A stretch of 52,529 nt of DNA from Roseospira navarrensis (GTDB taxonomy: Bacteria > Pseudomonadota > Alphaproteobacteria > Rhodospirillales > Rhodospirillaceae), in NCBI RefSeq assembly GCF_009601025.1, contig NZ_WIVE01000029.1, positions 1-52,529 of the forward strand, in the 5' to 3' direction. The position numbers and the translations under genes are program-made. How positions within the stretch are numbered: the first letter of the stretch is position 1; each line of letters begins with the position of its first letter. Under the pieces are notes generated by a model that did no database searches, had not been told where the DNA came from, and saw only the letters and a program-made list of their open reading frames with translations. Positions 7,398-16,970 of this stretch are shown here, piece by piece.

Positions 7398-8626
7398 TCG
7401 AGGCACACGCCGCCCCGTCCGCAGGCCGTGAGGGTGTCGGCGTGGTCGATGGCCAGGCCCACCAGATCGCTGTCCAGCTTGCGGGCGCGCGCCATGTCGC
7501 CCAGGATCTCCCGGATGCGGGCCATGGGCATCGCCTCGCGGTAGGGGCGGGTCTGGGCCAGGGCCTGGAACACGTCGGCGACCGCCACGATGCGGCTTTC
7601 CGTGGGCAGGTCCGGCGCGCTCTTGCCGAAGGGGTAGCCGCTGCCGTCCAGCGCCTCGTGATGGCTGCCGGCCCACTCGGCGATGTCCTCGAAGCCCTGG
7701 ATCTGGCGCAGGATCTGATGGGTGTAATAGGCGTGCCGGTTCATCGTGGCCCGCTCGGCCGCGTCCAGCGGGCCGGACTTCTCCAGGATCGTGTCCGGAA
7801 TGCGCAGCTTGCCGATGTCGTGCAGCAGGCCTGCGATCTGGACCTTGCGCTGCTGGTCCTCGTTCAGCCCGGCCAGCGCGGCCAGCCGCGCACAGATGGC
7901 GCCCACGGCCACCGAGTGGGTGGCGGTGAAGCGGCACTTGGCGTCCACGATGTGGGCGAAGATGGACGCCAGTTCGGTCAGCACCGGAAACGACACCAGG
8001 GTGTAGCGGCCGTCGCGGGCCATCGGCGCCAGTTCGATGGGCAGCGCGTCGGCATCCAGACCGAACCACAGCGCATCCCGGGACGCGGCGGCGCGGAAGG
8101 CCTCGACCACATCGGGGGCGAAGCGGTCCCCGGACTCCCGGTCCAGCACGCCCAGGATCTCGTCGCGCCGCATGAGCGGGTCGGTCAGGTCGTCTCCGGT
8201 CAGCATCGCATCCACACGGTCGGCCAGATAGATGATATTGGCGCTCAGCCGCTGGTCCGGATCGAGCGCGTGAGCGCCGTCCGCCAGTTCGAACCAGGCC
8301 GAGTGGTGGCCGGCGACGAGCGGCGCCAGGTGGGCCAGGGGCGCGCAGCCGGACAGCAGGTCGTGGCCGCGTTCGCAGTGCCCGTAGGCGTCGGGGATGT
8401 CATAGGCGGAGACGAGCACGCGATGCTCGCGGGTCGAGGAGACGCCGGCGTCGTGCAGCAGCGCGGCCTCGAACAGGCGGGCCTGGTGGTGGCGGTTCAA
8501 TCCGAGGGTCTGCCCGATCGCGTGGCTGAGGAAGGCGACGCGCTTGCCGTGGTTGATGTCCGTGACGCCCACGAAATCCAGCACGCCCGACAGGTTGAAA
8601 ACCACTTCACGCAGGTCAAGGAGCAT
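7304..8626 (-). CDS. HD-GYP domain protein (probable cyclic-di-GMP phosphodiesterase) with two HD domains
   Basis: The 440-residue cytoplasmic protein contains two HD folds. The N-terminal one has NHGKRVAFLSHAIG (25-38), LLHDAG (57-61) and GHHSAW (106-111). The C-terminal HD-GYP domain has THSVAVG (236-242), LLHDIGKLRIPD (267-278), NRHAYYTHQIL, and SHHEALDGSGYPFG (321-334) with the GYP motif intact. Hydrolysis of c-di-GMP is the expected activity. No receiver or sensor domain is present. I start at the ATG at 8626, which has GGAG 10 bp upstream. The frame stays open to 8719. Residues from ~411 to the end are encoded on the strand opposite the 3' end of cobQ and look like a non-conserved Arg/Ser-rich tail, so an original stop may have been lost. 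Confidence 0.85.
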   Translation of the reverse strand: MLLDLREVVFNLSGVLDFVGVTDINHGKRVAFLSHAIGQTLGLNRHHQARLFEAALLHDAGVSSTREHRVLVSAYDIPDAYGHCERGHDLLSGCAPLAHLAPLVAGHHSAWFELADGAHALDPDQRLSANIIYLADRVDAMLTGDDLTDPLMRRDEILGVLDRESGDRFAPDVVEAFRAAASRDALWFGLDADALPIELAPMARDGRYTLVSFPVLTELASIFAHIVDAKCRFTATHSVAVGAICARLAALAGLNEDQQRKVQIAGLLHDIGKLRIPDTILEKSGPLDAAERATMNRHAYYTHQILRQIQGFEDIAEWAGSHHEALDGSGYPFGKSAPDLPTESRIVAVADVFQALAQTRPYREAMPMARIREILGDMARARKLDSDLVGLAIDHADTLTACGRGGVCLDQVAMSRRASRSRLASTWAARSSRACSTRAS

Positions 8627-9032
8627 TCCAGGGCGTCTCCGATCGAACTCGACCCCGCCACGGCGCGGATCGCCCGATGCACTGGCCCCGCCGGGCCTGG
8701 ACGTCAGCCGGAGGGTCATTCATTCGGATGGATCGCGATGTCTCTGCTGCGCCGTTCGCAGGAGCGCACCCCCTTCCTAGGGATCAAGGATGGGCCAAGT
8801 GATTAAAGCAAGTCGCGCCCCGGGTGCGCAAGATGGCCGCATGGCATGCCTGAGCCGTCCGATTCGCATGTCAAGCGCGCGTTGGTCGATATGCGCCCGC
8901 AATAAGGGTTAGCACAAACACGCATGGCGGGCACGGAAATAGCTCGGCCCGCCTCCGATCTGTGCCCCGGCGCACCGCACCGGGTGCCACGCCGATCACA
9001 AAAACCAAACATGTCCGGACGGAGCCCCCCCC
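8627..9032. other. Intergenic region between the HD-GYP gene and ndk
   Basis: No convincing gene is present. On the minus strand a TTGACA (8874-8869) lies 17 bp before AGGCAT (8851-8846). The -35 is perfect and the -10 poor, so this is at best a weak promoter candidate for the HD-GYP gene, with a leader of about 200 nt. The stretch next to ndk is somewhat lower in GC than the surroundings. Confidence 0.35.
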
Positions 9033-9066
9033 AAAAAAAGACGCGGCCCCCGCCGGGGACCGCGTC
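9033..9066 (-). terminator. Rho-independent terminator of ndk
   Basis: On the minus strand a GACGCGG...CCGCGTC stem (9066-9060 with 9046-9040), extended inward by further G/C pairs with one bulge, is followed directly by seven U residues (the A tract at 9033-9039). It lies ~30 bp past the ndk stop codon. Confidence 0.88.
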
Positions 9067-9098
9067 TCTAGACGATATGCCAGGACGATGCGGCGGCC

Positions 9099-9521
9099 TT
9101 AGCCGACGATCTCCACCTCGGCGAAGAAGTAGGCGATCTCCTTGGCCGCGTTTTCCGGCGAATCGGAGCCGTGGACCGAGTTCGCCTCGATGGATTCGGC
9201 GAAGTCCTTGCGGATCGTGCCGGCATCGGCGTTGGCCGGGTTGGTGGCGCCCATGATCTCGCGGTTCAGGGCCACGGCGTTCTCGCCTTCCAGCACCTGC
9301 ACGACCACCGGCCCGGAGCACATGAACTCGACCAGCGAGTTGAAGAACGAGCGCTCCTTGTGGACCGCGTAGAAGCCCTCGGCGACGGCCTTGGTCATCC
9401 GGAGACGGCGCTGCGCGACGATGCGCAGGCCGCGCTCCTCGAACCGGGCGTTGATGGCGCCGGTCAGGTTGCGGCGGGTGGCGTCGGGCTTGATGATCGA
9501 AAGCGTGCGTTCGATGGCCAT
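9099..9521 (-). CDS. ndk: Nucleoside diphosphate kinase
   Basis: The 140-residue enzyme transfers the gamma-phosphate of ATP to nucleoside diphosphates through a phosphohistidine. The active-site motif NSVHGSDS places the catalytic His at residue 117. [16 protein letters not shown] opens the fold, and [17 protein letters not shown] is the nucleotide-contact region. The full-length match sets the start at the ATG at 9521, although the frame is open further upstream. It is monocistronic: its own promoter lies at 9616-9644, a strong terminator at 9033-9066, and an additional U-tailed hairpin sits in the leader (9576-9603). Confidence 0.97.
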   Translation of the reverse strand: MAIERTLSIIKPDATRRNLTGAINARFEERGLRIVAQRRLRMTKAVAEGFYAVHKERSFFNSLVEFMCSGPVVVQVLEGENAVALNREIMGATNPANADAGTIRKDFAESIEANSVHGSDSPENAAKEIAYFFAEVEIVG

Positions 9522-9575
9522 CGGGGGGGATTCCTGTTGTCTCTGGTGAGTCTGTCGGGACTGCGCGGACACGAC

Positions 9576-9603
9576 AAAAAAACGCCCCGGCTGCGCTGGG
9601 GCG
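9576..9603 (-). terminator. U-tailed hairpin in the ndk leader (possible attenuator)
   Basis: On the minus strand CGCCCC (9603-9598) pairs with GGGGCG (9588-9583), followed immediately by seven U residues (9582-9576). It lies between the predicted ndk promoter and the ndk start, with the hairpin beginning within about 6 nt of the expected transcription start. It has the form of an intrinsic terminator but sits upstream of the coding region. Confidence 0.7.
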
Positions 9604-9615
9604 AACGCGGGCGCC

Positions 9616-9644
9616 TTCTTAGTCCTTCGCGCGGGGCTTGGCAA
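9616..9644 (-). promoter_or_regulatory. Sigma-70-type promoter for ndk
   Basis: On the minus strand TTGCCA (9644-9639) is followed after exactly 17 bp by TAAGAA (9621-9616). The expected start is near 9609, about 90 nt before the ndk ATG. Confidence 0.6.
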
Positions 9645-9710
9645 CCCGCGTCGGCGGGCGCGTGGCCCGCCTGTTGCCGCGCCGCACCATGGCGCAGACG
9701 CGCGGCCCTT

Positions 9711-9742
9711 TTGGCGCCCGCTCGGGTTGGCGCCCGCTCGGG
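9711..9742 (+). repeat. Perfect 16-bp tandem duplication
   Basis: TTGGCGCCCGCTCGGG occurs twice without a gap (9711-9726 and 9727-9742) in the divergent ndk/purE region. Just downstream, 9766-9783 is a near-perfect inverted repeat around GGAATGATTCC. Confidence 0.85.
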
Positions 9743-9845
9743 CGCGGACCCGCACGGGGGGCGGACAAGGAATGATTCCCTTGGCCCCCGATCTGCACTA
9801 GGGTGCGCGGCTTCCACGCGCCCTTTCACCGTACGGCGAGCCGGC

Positions 9846-10379
9846 ATGACCGACCACACCGCTTCGACGCCCGAGACCGCGCCGCCCCGGGTCGGGATCA
9901 TCATGGGCAGCCAGTCCGACTGGGAGACCATGCGCCACGCCGCCGACACCCTGGCGGCGCTGGGCGTGCCGGCCGAGGTCCGCATCGTCTCCGCCCACCG
10001 CACGCCCCGGCGGCTGTACGAGTATGCCGAGACGGCCAGGGCGCGCGGCCTTCAGGTGGTGATCGCGGGGGCCGGCGGGGCCGCGCATCTGCCCGGCATG
10101 TGCGCCGCCATGACGCCGCTGCCGGTGTTCGGCGTGCCCGTGGAAAGCCGCACCCTGAAGGGCCTGGACAGCCTGTTGTCCATCGTGCAGATGCCGGCGG
10201 GCGTGCCCGTGGGCACGCTGGCCATCGGCCGCGCCGGGGCCGTGAATGCCGCCCTGCTGGCGGCGGCGGTGGTGGCGCTGCGGGATCCGGCCGTGGCCGA
10301 GGCGCTGGATGCGTGGCGCGCCCGCCAGACGGACGCGGTCGCCCTGGAGCCCGTGGACCCGCCCGAAGGTGCGCAATGA
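9846..10379 (+). CDS. purE: N5-carboxyaminoimidazole ribonucleotide mutase PurE
   Basis: The 177-residue class I PurE converts N5-CAIR to CAIR in purine synthesis. The motifs [14 protein letters not shown] (near residue 20), [12 protein letters not shown] with the active-site His, and [14 protein letters not shown] are all present. The start is the ATG at 9846, about 15 residues before the conserved domain. The stop overlaps the start of purK by 4 bp (ATGA), the usual purEK coupling in which PurK makes the unstable N5-CAIR that PurE uses. Confidence 0.96.
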   Translation: MTDHTASTPETAPPRVGIIMGSQSDWETMRHAADTLAALGVPAEVRIVSAHRTPRRLYEYAETARARGLQVVIAGAGGAAHLPGMCAAMTPLPVFGVPVESRTLKGLDSLLSIVQMPAGVPVGTLAIGRAGAVNAALLAAAVVALRDPAVAEALDAWRARQTDAVALEPVDPPEGAQ

Positions 10380-11461
10380 CCGTCATCCCGCCCGGTGGCA
10401 CGGTCGGCATCATCGGCGGCGGCCAGCTCGGCCGCATGGCGGCCATGGCGGCCGCGCGCCTGGGCTACGATTGCGTGGTCCTGACGCCCGAGGCGGACAG
10501 CCCGGCGTCCCGTGTCGCGCGCGAGACCATCGTTGCCCCCTATGACGATCCGGAGGCCCTGGCCACGTTCGCGGCGGCGGTGGATGTGGTCACCTTCGAG
10601 TTCGAGAACGTGCCCGCCCCCGCCGTGGCCTGGCTGGCCGCGCGCCGGCCGGTGCGGCCGTCGTGGACCGTGCTGGAGAGGGCGCAGGACCGCATCCGGG
10701 AAAAGACCTTCCTCAATGATGCCGGCATCGACACCGCACCCTGGCGGTCGGTCCACGGGCCGGACGACCTGCGGGCGGCCCTGGCCGCGCTGGGCGGGCC
10801 GGCCATCCTGAAGACCGCCCGCATGGGCTATGACGGAAAGGGTCAGATGCGCCTGGACGCCGATGCGGACCCGGCCGCGGCCTGGGCGGCGCTGGACACC
10901 GATGCGGCGGTCCTGGAAGGGGTCGTCGATTTCGCGATGGAAGCGGCGGTCATCGTGGCGCGCGGGCCGGGCGGAACCACCGCCACCTTCGAGCCCGTGC
11001 AGACCGTCCACATCCACCATATCCTGGACACGACCATCGCCCCGGCGCCGCTGCCCGACGAGACCCGCGCGGCCGCGCGCGCTCTGGCCGTCCGCGCCGC
11101 CGACGCGCTGGATCTGGTCGGTCTGCTGGCGGTCGAGCTGTTCGTCACGCGGGACGGCCGGCTGCTGGCCAACGAGATGGCGCCCCGGCCGCACAACTCC
11201 GGGCACTGGAGTCTGGACGGCGCGGTGACCGACCAGTTCGAGCAGTTCATCCGCGCCGTCTGCGGCCTGCCGCTAGGGTCCACGGCGCGCCTGGGCGAGA
11301 CCGTGCGCATGAGGAACCTGCTGGGGGATGATGCGTTCACCTGGGACACCCTGCTGGCGGACCCGGCCGCGAAGCTCCATCTGTACGGCAAGCGGGCGGC
11401 CCGGCCGGGCCGCAAGATGGGGCATGTGACCTGGGTGGAGATCGGTCCGTCAGCCGACTGA
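10376..11461 (+). CDS. purK: 5-(carboxyamino)imidazole ribonucleotide synthase PurK
   Basis: The 361-residue ATP-grasp enzyme makes N5-CAIR from AIR, bicarbonate and ATP. The N-terminal [23 protein letters not shown] is the PurK hallmark. [22 protein letters not shown] (ATP-grasp loop) and the [17 protein letters not shown] motif follow in the expected order. It is translationally coupled to purE. There is no obvious terminator before acuI, which begins 117 bp downstream with its own good ribosome-binding site. Confidence 0.96.
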   Translation: MTVIPPGGTVGIIGGGQLGRMAAMAAARLGYDCVVLTPEADSPASRVARETIVAPYDDPEALATFAAAVDVVTFEFENVPAPAVAWLAARRPVRPSWTVLERAQDRIREKTFLNDAGIDTAPWRSVHGPDDLRAALAALGGPAILKTARMGYDGKGQMRLDADADPAAAWAALDTDAAVLEGVVDFAMEAAVIVARGPGGTTATFEPVQTVHIHHILDTTIAPAPLPDETRAAARALAVRAADALDLVGLLAVELFVTRDGRLLANEMAPRPHNSGHWSLDGAVTDQFEQFIRAVCGLPLGSTARLGETVRMRNLLGDDAFTWDTLLADPAAKLHLYGKRAARPGRKMGHVTWVEIGPSAD

Positions 11462-11578
11462 ACCCGTCGGCCTGCCGAACGGTCCCGCCTCGACTCGCGG
11501 GCTTGCGCCTTGACCCGGCGCCATTCTGCCGAAAAGGTTACGGACCCCCTCGATCCGACCCACACAAGGGAGTGCTCC

Positions 11579-12565
<987 letters not shown>

Positions 12566-12572
12566 TGCCCGG

Positions 12573-12604
12573 GGCGATGAGGCGGACGGGTCCGTTTCAT
12601 CGCC
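12573..12604 (+). repeat. 32-bp palindromic module A, copy 1
   Basis: An imperfect palindrome of the same 32-bp length as those at 24516, 36133 and 52193. The arms are GGCGATGAGGCGGAC and GTCCGTTTCATCGCC. The two deviations form G-U pairs in RNA, so the stem would stay intact. It lies 8 bp after the acuI stop and may act as the transcript end. Confidence 0.7.
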
Positions 12605-12746
12605 TCCCGGTTTCGCTCTCTCGGGTTCCCCATTGCGCGGGTCCCGGGCCTGTTGCATTGTCCGCGCCACGGGCGAGCGCCCGGCCCGCCGGACCGCCGG
12701 CGACCGGGGCGCGCCTGCGGTCTTCCCACGGCAGGACATCCCGGCG

Positions 12747-14375
12747 ATGAGCAGCCCCCGCGTCCATCTGTTCGACAGCACCCTGCGCGACGGCGCGCAG
12801 ACCCACGGCGTCGATTTCTCCGCCGCCGACAAGGCGGCCGTCGCCCGCTCGCTGGACAGCCTGGGCATCGACTACATCGAGGGCGGCTGGCCCGGCGCCA
12901 ACCCCACGGACGACACCTTCTTCGCCAATCCGCCCACGCTGTCCCGGGCGCGCCTGTGCGCCTTCGGCATGACGCGGCGCGCCGGCCGCAGCGCCGACAA
13001 CGATCCCGGTCTTCGCGCCCTGCTGGAGGCCCAGGCCCCCGTCGCCGTGCTGGTGGGCAAGAGCTGGGACTTCCAGTGCAAGGTCGCCCTCGGCGTCGAG
13101 CCGGACGAGAACGTGCGCATGATCGCCGACAGCATCGCGCTGATGGTGCGCGAGAAGGGCGAGGCCATGTACGACGCCGAGCACTTCTTCGACGGCTACA
13201 AGGCGAACCCGGACTACGCCGTCTCGTGCCTCAAGGCGGCCCTGGACGCGGGCGCGCGCTGGGCCGTGCTGTGCGACACCAACGGCGGCACCCTGCCCCA
13301 CGAGGTGGAGGCCATCACCGCCGCCGTGATCGCGGCCGGCGTGCCGGGCGATCAGGTGGCCATCCACTGCCACAACGACACCGACAACGCCGTGGCCAAC
13401 TCGCTGGCCGCCGTCCGCGCGGGCGCCCGGCAGGTCCAGGGCACCATCAACGGCCTGGGCGAGCGCTGCGGCAACGCCAACCTGATTTCCGTCATTCCCA
13501 GCCTGACGCTCAAGATGGGCTACGACGTGGGCCTGAACCCGGACGGGCTGGCGCGTCTGACGGAGATCTCCCGCGCCCTGGACGAGCGCCTGAACCGCGC
13601 GCCCAACACCCACGCGCCCTACGTCGGCGTCTCGGCGTTCGCGCACAAGGGCGGGCTGCACGTCTCGGCCGTCGAGAAGGACCCGCGCTGCTACGAGCAC
13701 ATCGACCCCGCATTGGTGGGCAACCGCCGCCAGATCCTGGTGTCCGATCAGGCCGGGCGCTCCAACGTGCTGTCGCGGCTGCGCGAGGTGGGCCTGGAGG
13801 TGGACCCGGACGAGCCCAAGGTGGCCCGCGTGGTGGACGAGGTGAAACTGCGCGAGTTCAAGGGCTACGCCTACGACGGCGCCGGCGCCTCGTTCGAGCT
13901 GCTGGCCCGGCGGCTGCTGCACCGGGTGCCGGAGTACTTCCGCCTGTCCAGCTTCCGCGTCATCGACGAACGCCGCTGGAACGCCAAGGGCGAGCTCATC
14001 ACCCTGTCCGAGGCCACCATCAAGGCCGTCATCGGCGATCAGCACCTGATGACCGTCGCCGAGGGCAACGGCCCGGTGAACGCGCTGGATGCGGCGCTGC
14101 GCAAGGTGCTCATGCCGGTCTATCCGCAGCTTTCCGACCTGCGGCTGGTGGACTACAAGGTGCGCATCCTGACGCCGGACGCCGCCACGGCCGCCATCAC
14201 CCGCGTGCTGATCGAAAGCGCCGACTCGACCGGCGCGCGCTGGACCACGGTGGGGGTGTCGTCGAACGTGATCGACGCCTCGTACAATGCGTTGCACGAC
14301 TCGATCACGTACAAGCTGTTCACCGCCGAGGTTCCGGCCCGGGACGCGGCCGGCGCGGTCGCCGCCGCCGAGTAG
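12747..14375 (+). CDS. cimA: (R)-citramalate synthase CimA
   Basis: The 542-residue enzyme condenses acetyl-CoA with pyruvate to (R)-citramalate, the entry to the threonine-independent isoleucine pathway. The N-terminal HMGL-like TIM barrel shows LFDSTLRDGAQTHGVDFS, then GGWPGANPTD, VLCDTNGGTLPHEV, and HCHNDTDNAVANSLAA with the metal-binding histidines, followed by GTINGLGERCGNANL. The C-terminal part (~390-540) is a LeuA-type allosteric domain, consistent with feedback by isoleucine. The GGWPGANPTD block and the length separate it from 2-isopropylmalate synthase. The start at 12747 sits 5 residues before the conserved domain. It appears to be a single-gene unit. Confidence 0.9.
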   Translation: MSSPRVHLFDSTLRDGAQTHGVDFSAADKAAVARSLDSLGIDYIEGGWPGANPTDDTFFANPPTLSRARLCAFGMTRRAGRSADNDPGLRALLEAQAPVAVLVGKSWDFQCKVALGVEPDENVRMIADSIALMVREKGEAMYDAEHFFDGYKANPDYAVSCLKAALDAGARWAVLCDTNGGTLPHEVEAITAAVIAAGVPGDQVAIHCHNDTDNAVANSLAAVRAGARQVQGTINGLGERCGNANLISVIPSLTLKMGYDVGLNPDGLARLTEISRALDERLNRAPNTHAPYVGVSAFAHKGGLHVSAVEKDPRCYEHIDPALVGNRRQILVSDQAGRSNVLSRLREVGLEVDPDEPKVARVVDEVKLREFKGYAYDGAGASFELLARRLLHRVPEYFRLSSFRVIDERRWNAKGELITLSEATIKAVIGDQHLMTVAEGNGPVNALDAALRKVLMPVYPQLSDLRLVDYKVRILTPDAATAAITRVLIESADSTGARWTTVGVSSNVIDASYNALHDSITYKLFTAEVPARDAAGAVAAAE

Positions 14376-14744
14376 ACGCACCCGGGATCGGGGGTCGTAC
14401 CGCCGCCCCGGCGGGGCCGGCTGCGTCAGGCAGGAGAATCCCGGGGCGGTTCAAGAGCGGCTTCAGGGTTCTGGTGTTCGTGACCAGCAGTTCTCGTTTT
14501 GGCCGCGCGGCCTCCGAAATGAACGGCCGTGAGCCTCAGGCGCGAACCGGACTCCCTCCCCTGGATAGGGGAGGGCTGGGGTGGGGTTGAAAAAATTCCG
14601 TGGGATTGACGCGGCTCGCGAGATCCGTGCGGAAATGAACGCGCCCCCCTCCCAACCTCCCCCGAAGGGGGGAGGCGAACAGGCCGGCACCGGCCGCAAC
14701 CGATGTTCTCCCTCCACCCTGAGAATTGCTGGTTTGTGCCCCCT
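14376..14744. other. Intergenic region with G/C-rich stem-loops, convergent cimA/purF
   Basis: I see no credible gene. Two strong palindromes are present: 14554-14575 (arms CCCTCCCCT and AGGGGAGGG, 4-nt loop) and 14656-14675 (arms near CCTCCCC and GGGGAGG). They are ~80 bp apart with an A6 run between them. The arms are related (C-rich/G-rich), which suggests a repeat-type element or transcript ends for the two convergent genes. There is no U tract next to either stem. Confidence 0.5.
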
Positions 14745-16262
14745 CTACCCCGCCTCGCGCAACAGGGTGAGCTGCTGGCGGGCGCGGCTGCCGGCCTCCT
14801 CGTCCACCAGGCGGATGGGGTATTCCCCCGTGAAGTAGTGGTCGAGGAACTTGGGGTGGGCCGGGTCGCGGCCCTCCGGCTCGCCCAGGGCGCGATACAG
14901 CCCGTCCAGCGAGACGAAGCCCAGGCTGTCGGCGTCGATGAAGTTCGCCATGCCCTCCTCGCTCATGCGGGCGGCCAGCAGATCCGACCGATCGGGCGTG
15001 TCGATGCCGTAAAAGCACGGATGGCGGATGGGCGGGCTGGCCACGCGCACGTGCACCTCGGCGGCCCCGGCCTCGCGCACCATCTCGATGATCTTCACCG
15101 AGGTCGTGCCGCGCACGATGGAGTCGTCGATCAGCACCACCCGCTTGCCCTTGATGACCGCGCTGTTGGCGTTGTGCTTCAGGCGCACGCCCAGACGGCG
15201 GATCTCCTGCGTCGGCTCGATGAAGGTGCGGCCCACATAGTGGTTGCGGATGATGCCCAGTTCGAAGGGCAGCCCGGCGCCCTCGGCGAAGCCCATGGCG
15301 GCGGGCACGCCGGAGTCGGGCACGGGAATGACCACGTCGGCGTCGGCCGGGCATTCGACGGCCAGTTCGCGACCGATGGCCTTGCGCACCTCGTAGACGC
15401 TGCGCCCGGCCATGATGCTGTCGGGGCGGGCGAAGTAGATGTACTCGAACAGGCAGGGGCGGGGGGCGACCGGGAAGAACGGCTTGCGGCTTTCCAGGCC
15501 GTCCTCGGTGATGATGACCATCTCGCCGGGTTCGATCTCGCGCACCAGATCGGCGCCGATGATGTCGAGCGCCACGGTCTCGGACGCCAGCAGATAGGCG
15601 TCCCCGCGCCGGCCAAGGACCAGGGGGCGCACACCGTAGGGGTCGCGCACGCCGATCAGCTTCTGTTTGGTCAGCACCACCAGCGAGTAGGCCCCGACCA
15701 CCTGCTTCAGGGCGGCGGTCAGGCGCTCCACCACCCGGCCGGACGTGCGGGCCATCAGGTGGAGGATCACCTCGGTGTCGGTGGTGGACTGGAAGATGCA
15801 GCCCTGTCCGATCAGCTCGTGACGCAGCGCCAGCGCGTTGGTCAGGTTGCCGTTGTGGGCCAGGGCGACGCCGCCCAGGTCCAGTTCGGCGAACAGCGGC
15901 TGCACGTTGCGGGGATTGGGCGCGCCGGTGGTGGAGTAGCGGTTGTGCCCGATGGCCGCGTGCCCGGACAGGCTCTCCATCACGTCGCGGGACTTGGACG
16001 AGAACACCTTGCCCACATGGCCGAGCCCCCGGTGCGCGTTGAAGCGCTCGCCGTCGTGGGCGACGATGCCGGTGGCCTCCTGGCCGCGGTGCTGCAGGGC
16101 ATGCAGGCCGAGCGCCGTATGGGCGGCGGCGTCGGGGGTGCCGAACACGCCGAACACGGCGCATTCGTCACGCGCCCGGTCGGCGAGGGAGTCGAACGCC
16201 AGCGGCGGAGGAACGAGGAGAGGCGCATGCCCCCCCGATTGGGACGCCGCTGTCAGTGTCAT
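14745..16262 (-). CDS. purF: Amidophosphoribosyltransferase PurF
   Basis: The 505-residue enzyme makes phosphoribosylamine from PRPP and glutamine, the first step of purine synthesis. A 33-residue propeptide precedes the N-terminal nucleophile Cys34 (DECAVFGVFG), which should be exposed by self-processing. The glutaminase domain continues with ALQHRGQEATGIV and GHNRYSTTGAPN. The phosphoribosyltransferase domain has VVLIDDSIVRGTTS, the PRPP-binding loop. The start ATG overlaps the cvpA stop by 4 bp. It is the last gene of the leftward ubiA-radA-cvpA-purF run, and cvpA-purF linkage is classical. Confidence 0.96.
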   Translation of the reverse strand: MTLTAASQSGGHAPLLVPPPLAFDSLADRARDECAVFGVFGTPDAAAHTALGLHALQHRGQEATGIVAHDGERFNAHRGLGHVGKVFSSKSRDVMESLSGHAAIGHNRYSTTGAPNPRNVQPLFAELDLGGVALAHNGNLTNALALRHELIGQGCIFQSTTDTEVILHLMARTSGRVVERLTAALKQVVGAYSLVVLTKQKLIGVRDPYGVRPLVLGRRGDAYLLASETVALDIIGADLVREIEPGEMVIITEDGLESRKPFFPVAPRPCLFEYIYFARPDSIMAGRSVYEVRKAIGRELAVECPADADVVIPVPDSGVPAAMGFAEGAGLPFELGIIRNHYVGRTFIEPTQEIRRLGVRLKHNANSAVIKGKRVVLIDDSIVRGTTSVKIIEMVREAGAAEVHVRVASPPIRHPCFYGIDTPDRSDLLAARMSEEGMANFIDADSLGFVSLDGLYRALGEPEGRDPAHPKFLDHYFTGEYPIRLVDEEAGSRARQQLTLLREAG

Positions 16263-16966
16263 TGCGTGCTCTCCATCAAACGGTCCATGCCCTGGCGCTG
16301 GTCCGGGTCGTAGCCGCCGGCCTCGCCGGCGCCGGCCGGGTCCTGGGCATCGGGTTCGGGACGGCGCAGGGCCTCGAACGCGCGCTGGGCGTCCAGGGCG
16401 GGGCTGGACGCGGCCGCGCCGCCCTCGCCCGCGCCGCCGGCGGTCTGCCGGTCCTCTTCGTCCTCGGGCGGCGCGATCAGGTCGGGCGGCAGCAGCGCCA
16501 CCAGCGTCGCCGTGCCCTGGTCGATGAAGGGCATGCTGCGCGCCTCCAGCACCCATTCGGGCTGCTCCGCGCGCGGCACCAGCCACGAGCCGGCCACGTA
16601 CAGCACGATCACGATCACCCCGCCGCGCGCCAGCCCGAACAGAAAGCCCAGGGTGCGGTCCAGCGCATTCAGGGCGCTGTCATGCACCCGCCGCGCGATC
16701 AGCGCCGTGATGATCGACAGCGCCACCAGCACCACCAGGAAGATGCCGACGGCAGCCACCAGATCGGCAACCCAGTCGATGGGGATGTACTGGCGGACGT
16801 AAGGCTGCGCCTCCGGCAGGCCGTAGATGGCGGCCAGGATGGCGCCGATCCACGCGCCCACGCCCAGCACCTCGTGCACGAAGCCGCGGAAGAAGGCCAG
16901 CGCGCCCGACATCAGCAGCACGACCAGCACGACGATGTCCACCGGATTGACCGGCCAGTTCTCCAT
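16259..16966 (-). CDS. cvpA: CvpA family membrane protein
   Basis: The 235-residue protein has about four membrane segments in the first 150 residues, starting NPVDIVVLVVLLMSGALAFFRGFVHEVLGVGAW, the CvpA signature. It ends in a Pro/Ala/Gly/Glu-rich cytoplasmic tail (~165-235). In enterobacteria CvpA is needed for colicin V production and affects envelope stress and bile resistance. Its molecular role is not settled. I chose the ATG at 16966, preceded by GGGAGA within the 3' end of the radA region. It is co-transcribed with radA (4 bp upstream) and purF (4-bp overlap). Confidence 0.9.
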   Translation of the reverse strand: MENWPVNPVDIVVLVVLLMSGALAFFRGFVHEVLGVGAWIGAILAAIYGLPEAQPYVRQYIPIDWVADLVAAVGIFLVVLVALSIITALIARRVHDSALNALDRTLGFLFGLARGGVIVIVLYVAGSWLVPRAEQPEWVLEARSMPFIDQGTATLVALLPPDLIAPPEDEEDRQTAGGAGEGGAAASSPALDAQRAFEALRRPEPDAQDPAGAGEAGGYDPDQRQGMDRLMESTQ

Positions 16967-16970
16967 CCCG

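Noticed and set aside
4539-8069. A 1176-codon open frame on the minus strand opposite rpoE, chrR and cobQ
   Set aside because: It is a shadow of high-GC codon use in the real plus-strand genes. The translation is Arg/Ala/Gly/His-rich without any domain, and it also crosses the HD-GYP gene in another frame.
8740-8815. Sigma-54-like TGGCCC...TTGA on the minus strand before the HD-GYP gene
   Set aside because: The GG and GC-equivalent elements are one base too close, and the second element lacks the invariant GC.
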